This document shows, in pieces, positions 1 to 9,535 of a stretch of 59,038 nt of DNA. The first letter of the stretch is position 1. Each line of letters begins with the position of its first letter. A model generated the notes under the pieces. That model was not told where the DNA came from. It worked only from the letters and a program-made list of their open reading frames with translations, and made no database searches. The position numbers and the translations under genes were made by a program. The DNA lies in contig NZ_LR734832.1 in assembly GCF_900010725.2 (NCBI RefSeq), forward strand, positions 217,984 to 277,021, given 5' to 3'. Source of the DNA: Planktothrix serta PCC 8927. GTDB taxonomy: Bacteria > Cyanobacteriota > Cyanobacteriia > Cyanobacteriales > Microcoleaceae.

Positions 1-135
1 GAACCTGTGCGTCATAAAATTTTAGACTTAGTAGGGGATTTGAGTTTATTGGGTTTTATCCCCCAAGCTCATTACTTAGCATACAAAGCCGGACACCATC
101 TCCATGTTCAACTGGTTCAGGAAATATCAAAGTAA
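1..135 (+). CDS. lpxC: LpxC C-terminal end (partial)
   Basis: The window opens inside this gene; frame 1 encodes the last 44 residues and stops at 133-135. The visible peptide (beginning [14 protein letters not shown]) matches the conserved C-terminal part of UDP-3-O-acyl-N-acetylglucosamine deacetylase, the committed zinc-dependent step of lipid A synthesis in the cytoplasm. The RHK-x-LDL-x-GDL segment is characteristic of the family. fabZ and lpxA follow on the same strand, the usual cyanobacterial order, which supports the call. The zinc-binding residues lie outside the window. The stop codon falls inside the first, degenerate unit of the 30-base repeat that follows. Confidence 0.85.
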   Translation, partial: EPVRHKILDLVGDLSLLGFIPQAHYLAYKAGHHLHVQLVQEISK

Positions 136-282
136 TAAGCCCGACCGGGCTTCCATCCCCCCAGTAGTAAGCCCTTCAGGGCTTCCATCCCCAGTAGTAA
201 GCCCTTCAGGGCTTCCATCCCCAGTAGTAAGCCCTTCAGGGCTTCCATCCCCAGTAGTAAGCCCTTCAGGGCTTCCATCCCC
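131..282 (+). repeat. 30-base tandem repeat with hairpin core
   Basis: Four perfect 30-base copies (163-192, 193-222, 223-252, 253-282) follow one degenerate copy (131-160). Each contains the inverted repeat GCCC-TTCA-GGGC; in the first copy the core is GCCCGACCGGGC, so the stem is kept while the loop changes. The block lies between lpxC and fabZ. Because 30 is a multiple of three it creates an open frame of decapeptide repeats (104-349), which overlaps lpxC out of frame and is unlikely to be a gene. Confidence 0.9.
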
Positions 283-335
283 TCTGTACAAACAGGATAT
301 TGATCACGCTCTAACCCCTATTGTGACGATTGTTG

Positions 336-833
336 ATGTCTACCACTGACGCTAAATTAAATTCATCGGATTCGGACGACGCCCCTGTGTTGAACGCTCA
401 AACAGTATTGATGATTGAAGAGATTCAAACTTTATTACCCCACCGCTATCCCTTTGCGTTGGTGGATCGAATTATTGAATATATCCCCGGTCAAAAAGCC
501 GTTGGCCTTAAAAATGTCAGTATTAACGAGCCCCATTTTCAAGGTCACTTCCCTGGACGTCCAATTATGCCAGGGGTGTTAATTGTCGAAGCGATGGCGC
601 AGGTCGGAGGAGTCGTTTTAACGCAACTTCCCGATTTAAAAGGCAGTCTATTTTTATTTGCAGGAATTGATAAATGTCGTTTTCGGCGTCCGGTTGTTCC
701 GGGAGATCAATTAATTATGACCACTGTATTATTAACCGTGAAACAACGCCGTTTTGGTAAAATGCAAGCTCGCGCTGAAGTCGATGGTAAACTGGCCTGT
801 GAAGGAGAACTAATGTTCTCTCTTGTGGACTAA
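336..833 (+). CDS. fabZ: 3-hydroxyacyl-[acyl-carrier-protein] dehydratase FabZ
   Basis: FabZ removes water from 3-hydroxyacyl-ACP in fatty acid elongation, in the cytoplasm. The protein (about 165 residues) has the family motifs [12 protein letters not shown] and [19 protein letters not shown], which carry the catalytic His and Glu of the hot-dog fold. The frame is open from 330 (ATG TTG ATG); I prefer the ATG at 336 (MSTTDAKLN), but 330 cannot be excluded. A hydrophilic extension of about 25 residues precedes the core, common in cyanobacterial FabZ. It lies between lpxC and lpxA and is probably cotranscribed with them, with the 30-base repeat in the leader. Confidence 0.95.
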   Translation: MSTTDAKLNSSDSDDAPVLNAQTVLMIEEIQTLLPHRYPFALVDRIIEYIPGQKAVGLKNVSINEPHFQGHFPGRPIMPGVLIVEAMAQVGGVVLTQLPDLKGSLFLFAGIDKCRFRRPVVPGDQLIMTTVLLTVKQRRFGKMQARAEVDGKLACEGELMFSLVD

Positions 834-874
834 ATTCTTGTACCTTGTTAGGTTTTAAACCCATTTTAATTTCT

Positions 875-1690
875 ATGACGACCTTAATCCACCCCACTGC
901 TGTCATTCATCCTGGTGCAGAACTCCATCCAACGGTTCAAGTTGGTGCTTATGCTGTGATTGGGGAATATGTTAAGGTCGGTTCTGACACGGTGATTAGT
1001 TCCCATGTTGTGATTAATGGACGCACAGAAATCGGCGATCGCAATCAAATTTTCCCCGGTGCGGTGATTGGTTCAGAACCCCAAGATCTTAAATATGATG
1101 GGTCTTTGAGTTTAGTTAAAATTGGTAATGATAACCTGATTCGGGAATATGTCACCATTAATCGCGCTACAAATGCCGGGGAAGCTACGATTATTGGGAA
1201 TCAAAATTTATTGATGGCCTATGCTCATGTTGCCCATAATTGTGTGATTGAAGATCAGGTTGTAATTGCTAATTCTGTGGCGTTAGCGGGTCATGTTTAT
1301 ATTGAATCAAAAGCGCGATTAAGTGGGGTTTTAGGAGTTCATCAATTTGTGCATATTGGACAATTAGCCATGATTGGAGGAATGACCCGGATTGATCGAG
1401 ATGTACCTCCATTTATGTTAGTTGAAGGCAATCCTTCACGGGTGCGATCGCTTAATTTAGTCGGGTTAAAACGCGCCGGATTTACATCAGAAGATTTTGG
1501 TTTATTGAAAAAAGCCTTTCGACTATTATATCGGTCTGATTATTCTTTTACTCAGGGATTAGAACAGTTAAATTTATTACCAGATCATCCCTCTATTGAA
1601 CATTTACGTCAGTTTATTCGCTGCTCTCAAACAGAACCTGGACGTCGGGGAGTTACGCCGGGAGGAAAACGCAAAACCACTGAAGATTAA
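875..1690 (+). CDS. lpxA: UDP-N-acetylglucosamine acyltransferase LpxA
   Basis: First enzyme of lipid A synthesis: transfers a 3-hydroxyacyl chain from ACP to UDP-GlcNAc. The N-terminal two thirds is a left-handed beta-helix of hexapeptide repeats (IHPTAVIHPGAELHPTVQVG onward), and the catalytic His is in AHVAHNCVIED. The C-terminal helical part includes GLKRAGF. The frame is open back to a TTG at 845, but the ATG at 875 (MTTLIHPTAV) gives the normal family N-terminus. fabZ ends 41 bases upstream. The next gene is not lpxB, which often follows lpxA in cyanobacteria; a DUF29 gene takes that place. Confidence 0.95.
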   Translation: MTTLIHPTAVIHPGAELHPTVQVGAYAVIGEYVKVGSDTVISSHVVINGRTEIGDRNQIFPGAVIGSEPQDLKYDGSLSLVKIGNDNLIREYVTINRATNAGEATIIGNQNLLMAYAHVAHNCVIEDQVVIANSVALAGHVYIESKARLSGVLGVHQFVHIGQLAMIGGMTRIDRDVPPFMLVEGNPSRVRSLNLVGLKRAGFTSEDFGLLKKAFRLLYRSDYSFTQGLEQLNLLPDHPSIEHLRQFIRCSQTEPGRRGVTPGGKRKTTED

Positions 1691-1712
1691 TTAATGAGGA
1701 GGTGAGTAATTG

Positions 1713-2156
1713 ATGATGATAGATTTAAAATATCTCTATGAAATTGATGATGTTCAATGGTTAGAAGAAACTGTTAAATTGATTAAAAATCAACAATTTG
1801 AAGATTTAGATTTAGACAATTTAATTGAGGAATTAGAGGACTTGGGAAGAGAGAAAAAAAACGCGGTAGCCAGTCTTTTAGAACAGATTATCCGTCATTT
1901 ATTATTACTGCAATATTGGACAAGTGAAGCTGAATATAATACAGTTCACTGGAAAGAAGAAATTTATACCTTTAGAGTTCAGTTGAGACGAAAAATTACA
2001 ACCAATCTTCGTAATTATTTAGAATTAGAATTGGATTCTATCTATCAAGATGCGTTAGGATTTGTGAAGATTAAAACTCAAAATTCCGTCTATTTTCCCC
2101 CAGAAAGTCCCTACACCCTTGACCAATTATTGAATATTGAATGGTTTCCCGTTTAA
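1713..2156 (+). CDS. DUF29 domain protein
   Basis: A small acidic protein of about 147 residues that matches the DUF29 family, which is expanded in cyanobacteria and has no established function. Visible hallmarks are the N-terminal LYEIDDVQWLEETV, the acidic FEDLDLDNLIEELEDLGR helix and the following helix with HLLLLQYW. A good ribosome-binding site (GAGGAGGT, 1696-1703) precedes a run TTG-ATG-ATG (1710-1718); I place the start at 1713. It lies 22 bases after lpxA and may be read through from that operon. Its stop codon touches the displaced NTPase 3' end on the other strand (2153-2213). Confidence 0.8.
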   Translation: MMIDLKYLYEIDDVQWLEETVKLIKNQQFEDLDLDNLIEELEDLGREKKNAVASLLEQIIRHLLLLQYWTSEAEYNTVHWKEEIYTFRVQLRRKITTNLRNYLELELDSIYQDALGFVKIKTQNSVYFPPESPYTLDQLLNIEWFPV

Positions 2157-2213
2157 ATTTTATTAGCAAAATGTTCCTGTAATAAACGGTTAATAAAACG
2201 ATAGCGATCGCCT
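2153..2213 (-). pseudogene. Displaced copy of the NACHT NTPase 3' end
   Basis: These 61 bases match 3074-3134, the 3' end of the NTPase gene, at 59 positions and in the same orientation. On the minus strand they encode GDRYRFINRLLQEHFANKI followed by a stop, identical in protein to the end of the intact gene; both base changes are silent. No gene body is attached. The copy lies on the far side of the xisHI pair, so the pair is bracketed by direct repeats. Confidence 0.85.
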
Positions 2214-2230
2214 TTTTAATTTCCTCGAAA

Positions 2231-2563
2231 CTACCCCACCGTCAATTCGGTAAACTGACGCATATAAGGCGACCTGTATCCTAGCACAATATCAGATTTA
2301 GGGACTCCGGCTTCAATTAATTGGTTGGCTATCCCTTCCTCAGTTCCATCTCGTTGAATCCAAATTTTTCCCCCCTTAATTTCAATATAAATAACACATC
2401 CAAAAACTCGTCTTTCTCCACGCCATCCCAGATGAAACATCAGGTAGCGATCGCGTTCGAGATCGAAAGCGATTTGAGTCTCTACTTCCTGATCATCATC
2501 AGCCGAGTCAGAATGTTTTTCAAAAATCGATTTAATAAGTTTTCTATATCTCTCTATTTCCAT
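2231..2563 (-). CDS. xisI: XisI family protein
   Basis: A 110-residue protein matching XisI, named as a controlling factor for fdxN-element excision in heterocystous cyanobacteria but found widely in strains without that element. Recognisable segments are the N-terminal MEIERYRKLIKSI, the WIQRDGTEEGIANQLIEAGVPKSDIVLGY block and the C-terminal YMRQFTELTVG. It overlaps the end of xisH by 10 bases (2554-2563), so the two are translationally coupled. No recombinase gene is nearby; in this setting the pair looks more like a self-contained accessory cassette than an excision regulator. Confidence 0.85.
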   Translation of the reverse strand: MEIERYRKLIKSIFEKHSDSADDDQEVETQIAFDLERDRYLMFHLGWRGERRVFGCVIYIEIKGGKIWIQRDGTEEGIANQLIEAGVPKSDIVLGYRSPYMRQFTELTVG

Positions 2564-2970
2564 ATTACAATCTCCTTTTTAATGGGATTAAATACAATCA
2601 AGTTTAATTGCATTCTGGTCACTGACATTTGAGCTAAACGCCGAGTAAAAAACTCTTCATAAATATCTTCTGGAACTGCTAGATAAAGAATTCTATTTGG
2701 CTCTTGTTCTTCCAGGACAACTTTATAGTTCCAAGCTTGACCAATCGCTTCATGAAAATCATTAATCAATGAAAGACCTAAAAAACTTTTAATTTCTACT
2801 GCTATTTTCTGTCCATACCTTTCTGCTCCTAATAAGTTATTCTCAGCACCTAAATCTAAGTACAGCTTGTCTTCATCTACTTTGAGATACAGAGGATCAT
2901 GAGTAATCGTCCACCTTTCTTTTTCCAGTGCTAAACGGACAACAGCATGAAAGATATCTTTTGCAGGCAT
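2554..2970 (-). CDS. xisH: XisH family PD-(D/E)xK nuclease-like protein
   Basis: A 138-residue XisH protein, usual partner of XisI. The sequence shows a PD-(D/E)xK-like core: Asp39 in YLDLGAEN, then Glu59 and Lys61 in AVEIKSF, followed by FHEAIGQAWNYK. The fold is therefore that of an endonuclease, although no activity can be proved from sequence. It is the first gene of the pair, with the NTPase gene ending about 100 bases upstream on the same strand. Both genes lie between the direct repeats 2153-2213 and 3074-3134. Confidence 0.85.
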   Translation of the reverse strand: MPAKDIFHAVVRLALEKERWTITHDPLYLKVDEDKLYLDLGAENNLLGAERYGQKIAVEIKSFLGLSLINDFHEAIGQAWNYKVVLEEQEPNRILYLAVPEDIYEEFFTRRLAQMSVTRMQLNLIVFNPIKKEIVIWK

Positions 2971-3073
2971 AGTTTTATATGATGGTATCTCCTCAGTTCT
3001 TAATGGATATCTTTATTTATAGCAAATTTCCTGAATGATGTCCTCACCTCTTTAACTAATTTGGCTTTCCAGA

Positions 3074-4468
3074 TTAAATTTTATTAGCAAAATGCTCCTG
3101 TAACAAACGGTTAATAAAACGATAGCGATCGCCTGTTTTTTGTAAAAATAATTTACGAGTAGCATCATTTAAAAATCGTTGATAATTCCAAGGAATATTC
3201 CCGTCTTTATAGAGAACCCATCGGATCACAAACTGCTCTATTTTTTCTTTTAAAGCCGATTTTTCTAATAAAATTGCTAATAATAATCCCAGTCCCATTC
3301 CCGTAATTAAAATAGGAGTTTCTCTCAGGATTATTCCGGCTAAAATGATCAGCAAAATAATTCCCCAAACTAAGCCTAAAATTAACTTTATTGTTAGTTT
3401 ATAACGCTGTTTTTGGGTATCATTATTTAACCAATGAATCGGTATTTTTTTAATTGAAAACTCCGTTAATTCATCGGTTTTGAGTCGAGTTGCTAACCAC
3501 CCTAACCACCGTCTAAAACTTTCGATTTTAGGTGCTTTTCCCTGGGGATATTCTGATGGATGAATATCTTGATTGAGTTGACGACGAATATAAGCATTAA
3601 ATAAATATTGACGTTGTTCCTCAAAAGAATTGAGGTGTTTCCAAGACATGATTAAAATTTCTTCATAAGCTAAAGTCATCATCGTTAAATATAACGGGAC
3701 TTTCGCTAATTTTAATAAGGGTTCATCGGTTTCAATATTTTGCCAAAGTTCTCGACTACGAGAATTAATCAGATAATCTTGAATTTGTTGGGAGGTTAAA
3801 GGACGTAAGAAGATAGCACCATTGAGATCTAAGCGTTCGGGAAGTTTTTGATAACTAATAACATTTGCACAGATGACTAAATGTAAAGGGGAAATATCTC
3901 CATTCAAGAGTTGATTAATCTGTTGAACACATTGAACTTGTTTGTTTAACGGGAGTTCATCTAATCCATCCAGTAACGGTAAAATTTGAAGTTGTTGTAT
4001 CCAATCTTGACTCACAGAAACAGCTATTCCATATTTAATCTGAAGCTGTTCTATAATCCAATCTATGATTCCTTGATTTTGATTTTTCCAAGTTAATAAA
4101 TTTAATAAAACCGGAAGGGGTTCTTCAGCATCAGTTCTCGCACGACCGACTAATACTTTAGCTAATCCGACTAAGGTTGTGGTTTTTCCTGAACCGGGAG
4201 AACCTAAAATTAATAATCTCCCATTTAAGCGATCAAAAACCTGAATAATTCCCGTATCAGCCGTTAAACGAACACTAGGATGATGACTGACTTTTAACTC
4301 CACATCCCAAGTTCGTCGCATTTTTAACGGGGGTGTTTCCTGAGCTAAATAAGTCAATACGGCTCGATGTAACGACTGTAAGCGATACTGCTTGACTTCA
4401 TTTTGAATCTGAAGCAGTAATTTTTGACGATTTTGCAATTGAGTCCTGGAAGAAGTCAATTTTGACAT
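3074..4468 (-). CDS. NACHT-type NTPase with membrane segments
   Basis: A STAND/NACHT-like P-loop NTPase of about 464 residues. It has Walker A LGSPGSGKTTTL, Walker B LPLLDGLDELP, a helical region, then two hydrophobic segments (around LGLVWGIILLIILAGIIL and ILITGMGLGLLLAILL), and ends with the conserved YRFINRLLQEHFA found at the C-terminus of many cyanobacterial NACHT proteins. No sensor repeats (WD40, TPR) are present. The frame is open to 4495, but the second Met (4468, MSKLTSSRTQL) is the more natural start. NACHT NTPases are signalling switches, several of them antiviral; the role here is unknown. The last 61 bases are duplicated beyond xisHI. Confidence 0.75.
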   Translation of the reverse strand: MSKLTSSRTQLQNRQKLLLQIQNEVKQYRLQSLHRAVLTYLAQETPPLKMRRTWDVELKVSHHPSVRLTADTGIIQVFDRLNGRLLILGSPGSGKTTTLVGLAKVLVGRARTDAEEPLPVLLNLLTWKNQNQGIIDWIIEQLQIKYGIAVSVSQDWIQQLQILPLLDGLDELPLNKQVQCVQQINQLLNGDISPLHLVICANVISYQKLPERLDLNGAIFLRPLTSQQIQDYLINSRSRELWQNIETDEPLLKLAKVPLYLTMMTLAYEEILIMSWKHLNSFEEQRQYLFNAYIRRQLNQDIHPSEYPQGKAPKIESFRRWLGWLATRLKTDELTEFSIKKIPIHWLNNDTQKQRYKLTIKLILGLVWGIILLIILAGIILRETPILITGMGLGLLLAILLEKSALKEKIEQFVIRWVLYKDGNIPWNYQRFLNDATRKLFLQKTGDRYRFINRLLQEHFANKI

Positions 4469-4503
4469 TGAAGATTTAGAATATATAAAAAACAAAAAAA
4501 CAC

Positions 4504-4614
4504 TATAGCGCTACGCGAAAGGGAACAGGGAACAGGGAACAGGGAACAGGGAACAGTAAGAAGTGAAAGGGTTTCAAGATTTAGAAATGTCCTAACTGTA
4601 ATGCGTAGCGCTAT
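4504..4614. repeat. Small inverted-repeat element with heptamer array
   Basis: A 13-base perfect inverted repeat (TATAGCGCTACGC at 4504-4516, its complement at 4602-4614) bounds about 110 bases. Inside are five exact copies of GGGAACA (4521-4555), a short tandem heptamer array of the type common in cyanobacteria. The whole resembles a non-coding, non-autonomous repeat; no open frame is present. It lies upstream of the NTPase gene. Confidence 0.6.
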
Positions 4615-4726
4615 AACCTACCCGTTCTCAGAAAATATAATCAGTATATACCTATAAAATAAAGTTGTTAAATTTTAGGGGGATATCCTGAAAAATAATA
4701 TTGTTAACTGCTTAAAAATTGATTAC

Positions 4727-4750
4727 TAGCCGTGCCAAAATGCACGGCTA
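4727..4750 (-). terminator. Hairpin downstream of por
   Basis: A 9-base perfect stem (TAGCCGTGC / GCACGGCTA) with a 6-base loop lies 22 bases past the por stop. The following T-tract on the minus strand is weak, so this is a probable but not certain intrinsic terminator. Confidence 0.5.
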
Positions 4751-4771
4751 ATCATCAATTAAACTTAGGTT

Positions 4772-5737
<966 letters not shown>

Positions 5738-5874
5738 TTAACTCAATTGACTGTCGTTGACTCTTTCTAGGATCTCATGTTTTACCACACTCAGTCACTA
5801 TCTAATTCCCACTATATTCAGTTGAGTTGGAGAAGGGCGATCGCTAAAATCAAGACGATATCCAGTAATTGGTT

Positions 5875-7029
5875 TTATTTGTGGTCGGGTAATGCTAAAC
5901 AATCCATTATTCCCCAACACACATAAACGGGAGTATTGCTATCAGGTAAACTCTCCCCAGTTTTGGGTTGACGAACCATAACATTTTCCCCAGATAATAA
6001 TTTCACTACATATTGAATATGGGTTCCCAAATACATCGCATTTAATAAACGACCTTCAAAACAATTCACAGCACCGCCAACGGGATAAAAACTTAATGTT
6101 ACTTTCTCAGGACGCACACTCACAACCGCCGATGCACCTGTTCTTAAATCCTGTTGGGGGAGTTGAATACCAGGGATTTCAATCTGTTGAATTTCAATAC
6201 TTAATCCGGTTTCCGTGACAATATATAAACGGTTAGCATCGGCGCTTTCAACCGTTCCCCGAAATAGATTGGTATCGCCAATAAAATCCGCCACAAATGG
6301 CGTTTGAGGATATTCATAAATCTCGTTAGGACTGCCAATTTGTTCAATTCTGCCATCGTGCATAACTGCAATCCGATCTGACAGACTCATGGCTTCCTCT
6401 TGGTCGTGGGTCACCATGATAAAGGTTAAACCCAAATTGCGATGGAGGTTGGTGAGTTCCATCTGCATTTGTTTCCGCAGTTTTAAATCCAAAGCTCCTA
6501 ACGGTTCATCTAATAATAATACGGCGGGGCGATTGACTAATGCCCTGGCTAAGGCGACCCGTTGCTGTTGACCCCCTGACATTTGAGAGGGGTAACGATT
6601 TGCAAAGGATTCCATTTTGACTAAACTTAACGCTTCCCGGACTTTTTCTTCAATTTCCGACTTGCTTTTGCGTTTGAGCCGCAGTCCAAAGGCAATATTT
6701 TCCCAAACCGTCAAATGGTTAAACAGAGCATAACTTTGAAATACCGTATTCACCGGACGCAGATAGGGGGGAGTTTGGGTAACGGACTGGCCCCGAATCA
6801 AGACTTCTCCCGCCGAAGGCATTTCAAACCCAGCAATCAATCGCAGCGTTGTAGTTTTGCCACAACCGGAGGGCCCCAAAATACTAAAAAATTCTCCTCG
6901 GCAAATATCAAGATCGACACCCCGAACGGCCGTTTCTCCATTAAAGACTTTGAACACTTTCCGAAGTTCAACATCGAGCTTGGTTTCAGCCCCAATAGCA
7001 CCTTGATTCTGCGTAGCCGCTTGCAGCAT
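5875..7029 (-). CDS. potA: Polyamine-type ABC transporter ATP-binding protein PotA
   Basis: ATPase subunit of an importer of the spermidine/putrescine class. The 384-residue protein has Walker A GPSGCGKTT, Q-loop region, signature SGGQQQRVALARAL, Walker B LLLDEPLGALD, the switch His in MVTHDQEEA, and a C-terminal TOBE-like domain of about 130 residues. PotA is a good fit, but related ATPases for ferric iron, sulfate or sugars look similar. No permease or binding-protein genes are adjacent; it is an orphan in this window. It is transcribed divergently from the squalene/phytoene synthase-family gene. Confidence 0.8.
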   Translation of the reverse strand: MLQAATQNQGAIGAETKLDVELRKVFKVFNGETAVRGVDLDICRGEFFSILGPSGCGKTTTLRLIAGFEMPSAGEVLIRGQSVTQTPPYLRPVNTVFQSYALFNHLTVWENIAFGLRLKRKSKSEIEEKVREALSLVKMESFANRYPSQMSGGQQQRVALARALVNRPAVLLLDEPLGALDLKLRKQMQMELTNLHRNLGLTFIMVTHDQEEAMSLSDRIAVMHDGRIEQIGSPNEIYEYPQTPFVADFIGDTNLFRGTVESADANRLYIVTETGLSIEIQQIEIPGIQLPQQDLRTGASAVVSVRPEKVTLSFYPVGGAVNCFEGRLLNAMYLGTHIQYVVKLLSGENVMVRQPKTGESLPDSNTPVYVCWGIMDCLALPDHK

Positions 7030-7196
7030 AGTGTCACGTTTTTGCGGAGATTTACCCTCACTACAGCTTATCTGATCAAGACTGGACTGACAAGATGCAC
7101 AGCCTAGAGAATTCCAGATTGCTAGTAGAGTGTTACACAGATTCCAGTGTACAATATCGAGCGCGAAAGTACAGCGATTAACGCGCTAACTTGTGT

Positions 7197-8015
7197 ATGA
7201 ATTGGCCAAAAGATCCCTTGTCCGTCCTGCAAGATACGAGTCGAACGTTTTATATCCCGATTAGTCGTTTACCTCCCTTACTCCAAGAAGCGGTGGCTTC
7301 TGCGTATTTGTGTATGCGGGCGATTGATGAAGTTGAAGATCACCCCGACTTGGATAACGCTACAAAAGCCCGTTTGCTGCATCGGATGAGCCAAAATTTT
7401 CAAGCGGCGGTGTGTCGAGAAACCATTGCGGATGAATGGTTTGCGGAATTTTCCCACACCGGAACTTTAGAAGAAGTCACCTTACGGGTGGGAGAATGGG
7501 CCAAATTAGCCCCGGAACGGATTGGCCCCCGAATTTGGGATGCAACGGCGGCGATGGCTGACCGCATGGCGTTTTGGGCCGAACGCAATTGGCGGATTGA
7601 AACCGAAGCCGAGTTAGATCAATATACCTTTGGTGTGGCGGGTGCTGTGGGGCTGTTGTTGTCGGATTTGTGGGCTTGGTATGATGGGACTCAAACCAAC
7701 CGAGTTCACGCCATTGGTTTTGGTCGTGGGTTACAAGCGGTTAATATTCTGCGAAATTATCGGGATGATGGTAGCCGAGGGGTGGATTTCTTTCCCGAAG
7801 GTTGGACATCGGAACAAATGCACAGTTATGCTAAACGCAATTTAGCTTTAGCGGATGCCTACGCCGAGGCGTTACCCTCTGGCCCAGCGTTGGATTTTTG
7901 TCGCATTCCCCTAGCTTTGGCCCATGCGACTTTGGATGTGTTAGCAGACGGTCAAGACAAGCTGACTCGCAGTGCGGTTGTGCAGTTAATTGAACAGGTT
8001 TGTGGCGGAAAATAG
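7197..8015 (+). CDS. Squalene/phytoene synthase family protein
   Basis: A trans-prenyltransferase of about 272 residues that would condense two prenyl diphosphates head to head. Both aspartate-rich motifs are visible: D44xxxD48 in AIDEVED and NYRDDGSRGVDFFP. The protein is shorter than typical cyanobacterial CrtB phytoene synthase and is not beside a phytoene desaturase gene, so it may make squalene or a related product, or be a divergent paralogue; the substrate cannot be decided. The start is the ATG at 7197 (MNWPKDPL); the frame extends two codons to a TTG. Confidence 0.75.
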   Translation: MNWPKDPLSVLQDTSRTFYIPISRLPPLLQEAVASAYLCMRAIDEVEDHPDLDNATKARLLHRMSQNFQAAVCRETIADEWFAEFSHTGTLEEVTLRVGEWAKLAPERIGPRIWDATAAMADRMAFWAERNWRIETEAELDQYTFGVAGAVGLLLSDLWAWYDGTQTNRVHAIGFGRGLQAVNILRNYRDDGSRGVDFFPEGWTSEQMHSYAKRNLALADAYAEALPSGPALDFCRIPLALAHATLDVLADGQDKLTRSAVVQLIEQVCGGK

Positions 8016-8123
8016 GTGTCTGTTGACGGTTGGCCGTTGGCTGTGTACAGACGTGCCCTGGCGCGTCTCTACTGACTCCTGTTATAAAATCAAAGATCAA
8101 TTGAATTTTATTAATGGGAAAAA

Positions 8124-9533
8124 ATGGCTGAATTTTTGGGAACTGGAGGAACAATTGTAGCGATCGCCACTGCTATTGTACCCCAACAGGGAAGTGTGGG
8201 AATTGTGCGGATGTCGGGAACAGAATCTCAATCGATTGCTAAACAGTTATTTTATTTTCCAGGACGGCAAACTTGGGAAAGTCACCGAATTTTATATGGG
8301 TATATTCGCCATCCCCAAACCCAAAAAACCATTGATGAAGTGTTGTTATTATTAATGTTATCTCCCCGTTCCTATACCCGTGAAGATGTGGTAGAATTTC
8401 ACTGTCATGGGGGGATAATTGCCGTTCAACAAGTCTTACAATTATGTATTGAATTAGGGGCAAGATTAGCGCAACCGGGAGAATTTACCCTGCGGGCTTT
8501 TTTAAATGGCAGATTAGATTTAACCCAAGCGGAAAGTGTGGCGGAATTAGTCGGATCTCAATCGATTGCGGCGGCACAAACGGCTTTAGCTGGATTACAA
8601 GGAAAATTAGCAAATCCCATTCGACAATTACGAGCAACCTGTTTAGATATTTTAGCAGAAATTGAAGCCAGAGTAGATTTTGAGGAAGATTTACCGCCGT
8701 TAAATGAGTCTGAAATTATCGCCAAAATTCATCAAGTTTTAGAACAATTATCGCAATTTTTAGCAACGGCTGACACAGGAGAATTATTAAGAACGGGGTT
8801 AAAAGTAGCAATTGTTGGTCGTCCGAATGTGGGAAAATCGAGTTTATTAAATGCTTGGAGTCGGAGCGATCGCGCCATTGTCACCAACTTACCCGGCACG
8901 ACTCGTGATGTGGTAGAATCTCAATTAGTTGTGGGAGGAATCCCGATTCAAGTATTAGATACCGCCGGAATTCGTCACTCTGAAGATCAAGTCGAAAAAA
9001 TAGGAATCGAGCGATCGCGGCAAGCTGCCCAATCTGCTGATTTAGTCTTATTAACCTTAGATGCTATTGTGGGTTTAACTGAAGCAGATTTAGAGATTTA
9101 TCAACAGGTAAAACATCGTCATTTTATTGTTATTATTAATAAAATAGATCAAGTTAATCCAGATCAATTAGAGGCTGTAAAACTAACCGTTATTCAACAG
9201 TTAAATATAGAAAATATTGCTATTGTTCAAATGGCTGCTGCTTTAAATCAAGGAATTCCAGAGTTAGAAACAGCTATATTAAATTCAGTGCAGAGAGGAA
9301 ATATTCAAGCTGCTAATTTAGAGTTTGCGATTAATCAACGTCAAGCAGCCGCGTTAACCCGTGCTAAAGTTTGTTTAGAACAAGTGGAAACTACGATTAA
9401 TGATCAACTTCCCTTTGATTTTTGGACAATTGATCTCCGAGGTGCAATTCAGGCGTTAGGGGAAGTCACGGGAGAGGAAGTCACAGAATCGGTTTTAGAT
9501 CGGATTTTTAGTCGTTTTTGTATTGGGAAATAG
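8124..9533 (+). CDS. mnmE: tRNA modification GTPase MnmE
   Basis: MnmE with MnmG installs the carboxymethylaminomethyl group at wobble uridine 34 of tRNAs. The 469-residue protein is full length: N-terminal folate-binding domain (starting near [20 protein letters not shown], with [12 protein letters not shown]), G domain with G1 [10 protein letters not shown]2/G3 GTTRDVVE and DTAGIR, G4 NKID, and the C-terminal CIGK containing the conserved Cys. It is transcribed alone; the convergent HTH gene ends 2 bases after it. Confidence 0.97.
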   Translation: MAEFLGTGGTIVAIATAIVPQQGSVGIVRMSGTESQSIAKQLFYFPGRQTWESHRILYGYIRHPQTQKTIDEVLLLLMLSPRSYTREDVVEFHCHGGIIAVQQVLQLCIELGARLAQPGEFTLRAFLNGRLDLTQAESVAELVGSQSIAAAQTALAGLQGKLANPIRQLRATCLDILAEIEARVDFEEDLPPLNESEIIAKIHQVLEQLSQFLATADTGELLRTGLKVAIVGRPNVGKSSLLNAWSRSDRAIVTNLPGTTRDVVESQLVVGGIPIQVLDTAGIRHSEDQVEKIGIERSRQAAQSADLVLLTLDAIVGLTEADLEIYQQVKHRHFIVIINKIDQVNPDQLEAVKLTVIQQLNIENIAIVQMAAALNQGIPELETAILNSVQRGNIQAANLEFAINQRQAAALTRAKVCLEQVETTINDQLPFDFWTIDLRGAIQALGEVTGEEVTESVLDRIFSRFCIGK

Positions 9534-9535
9534 TC

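Noticed and set aside
131-282. CRISPR array
   Set aside because: The units are directly adjacent without variable spacers, and no cas genes are present.
104-349. Open frame of decapeptide repeats (VVSPSGLPSP)
   Set aside because: It overlaps the lpxC end and fabZ start and exists only because the 30-base hairpin repeat is a multiple of three.
2321-2632. 103-codon frame on the plus strand across xisI and xisH
   Set aside because: Opposite to two recognised overlapping genes and with no recognisable features.
6715-7107. 130-codon frame on the plus strand
   Set aside because: Antisense to the conserved N-terminal part of potA; the potA frame has all ABC motifs.
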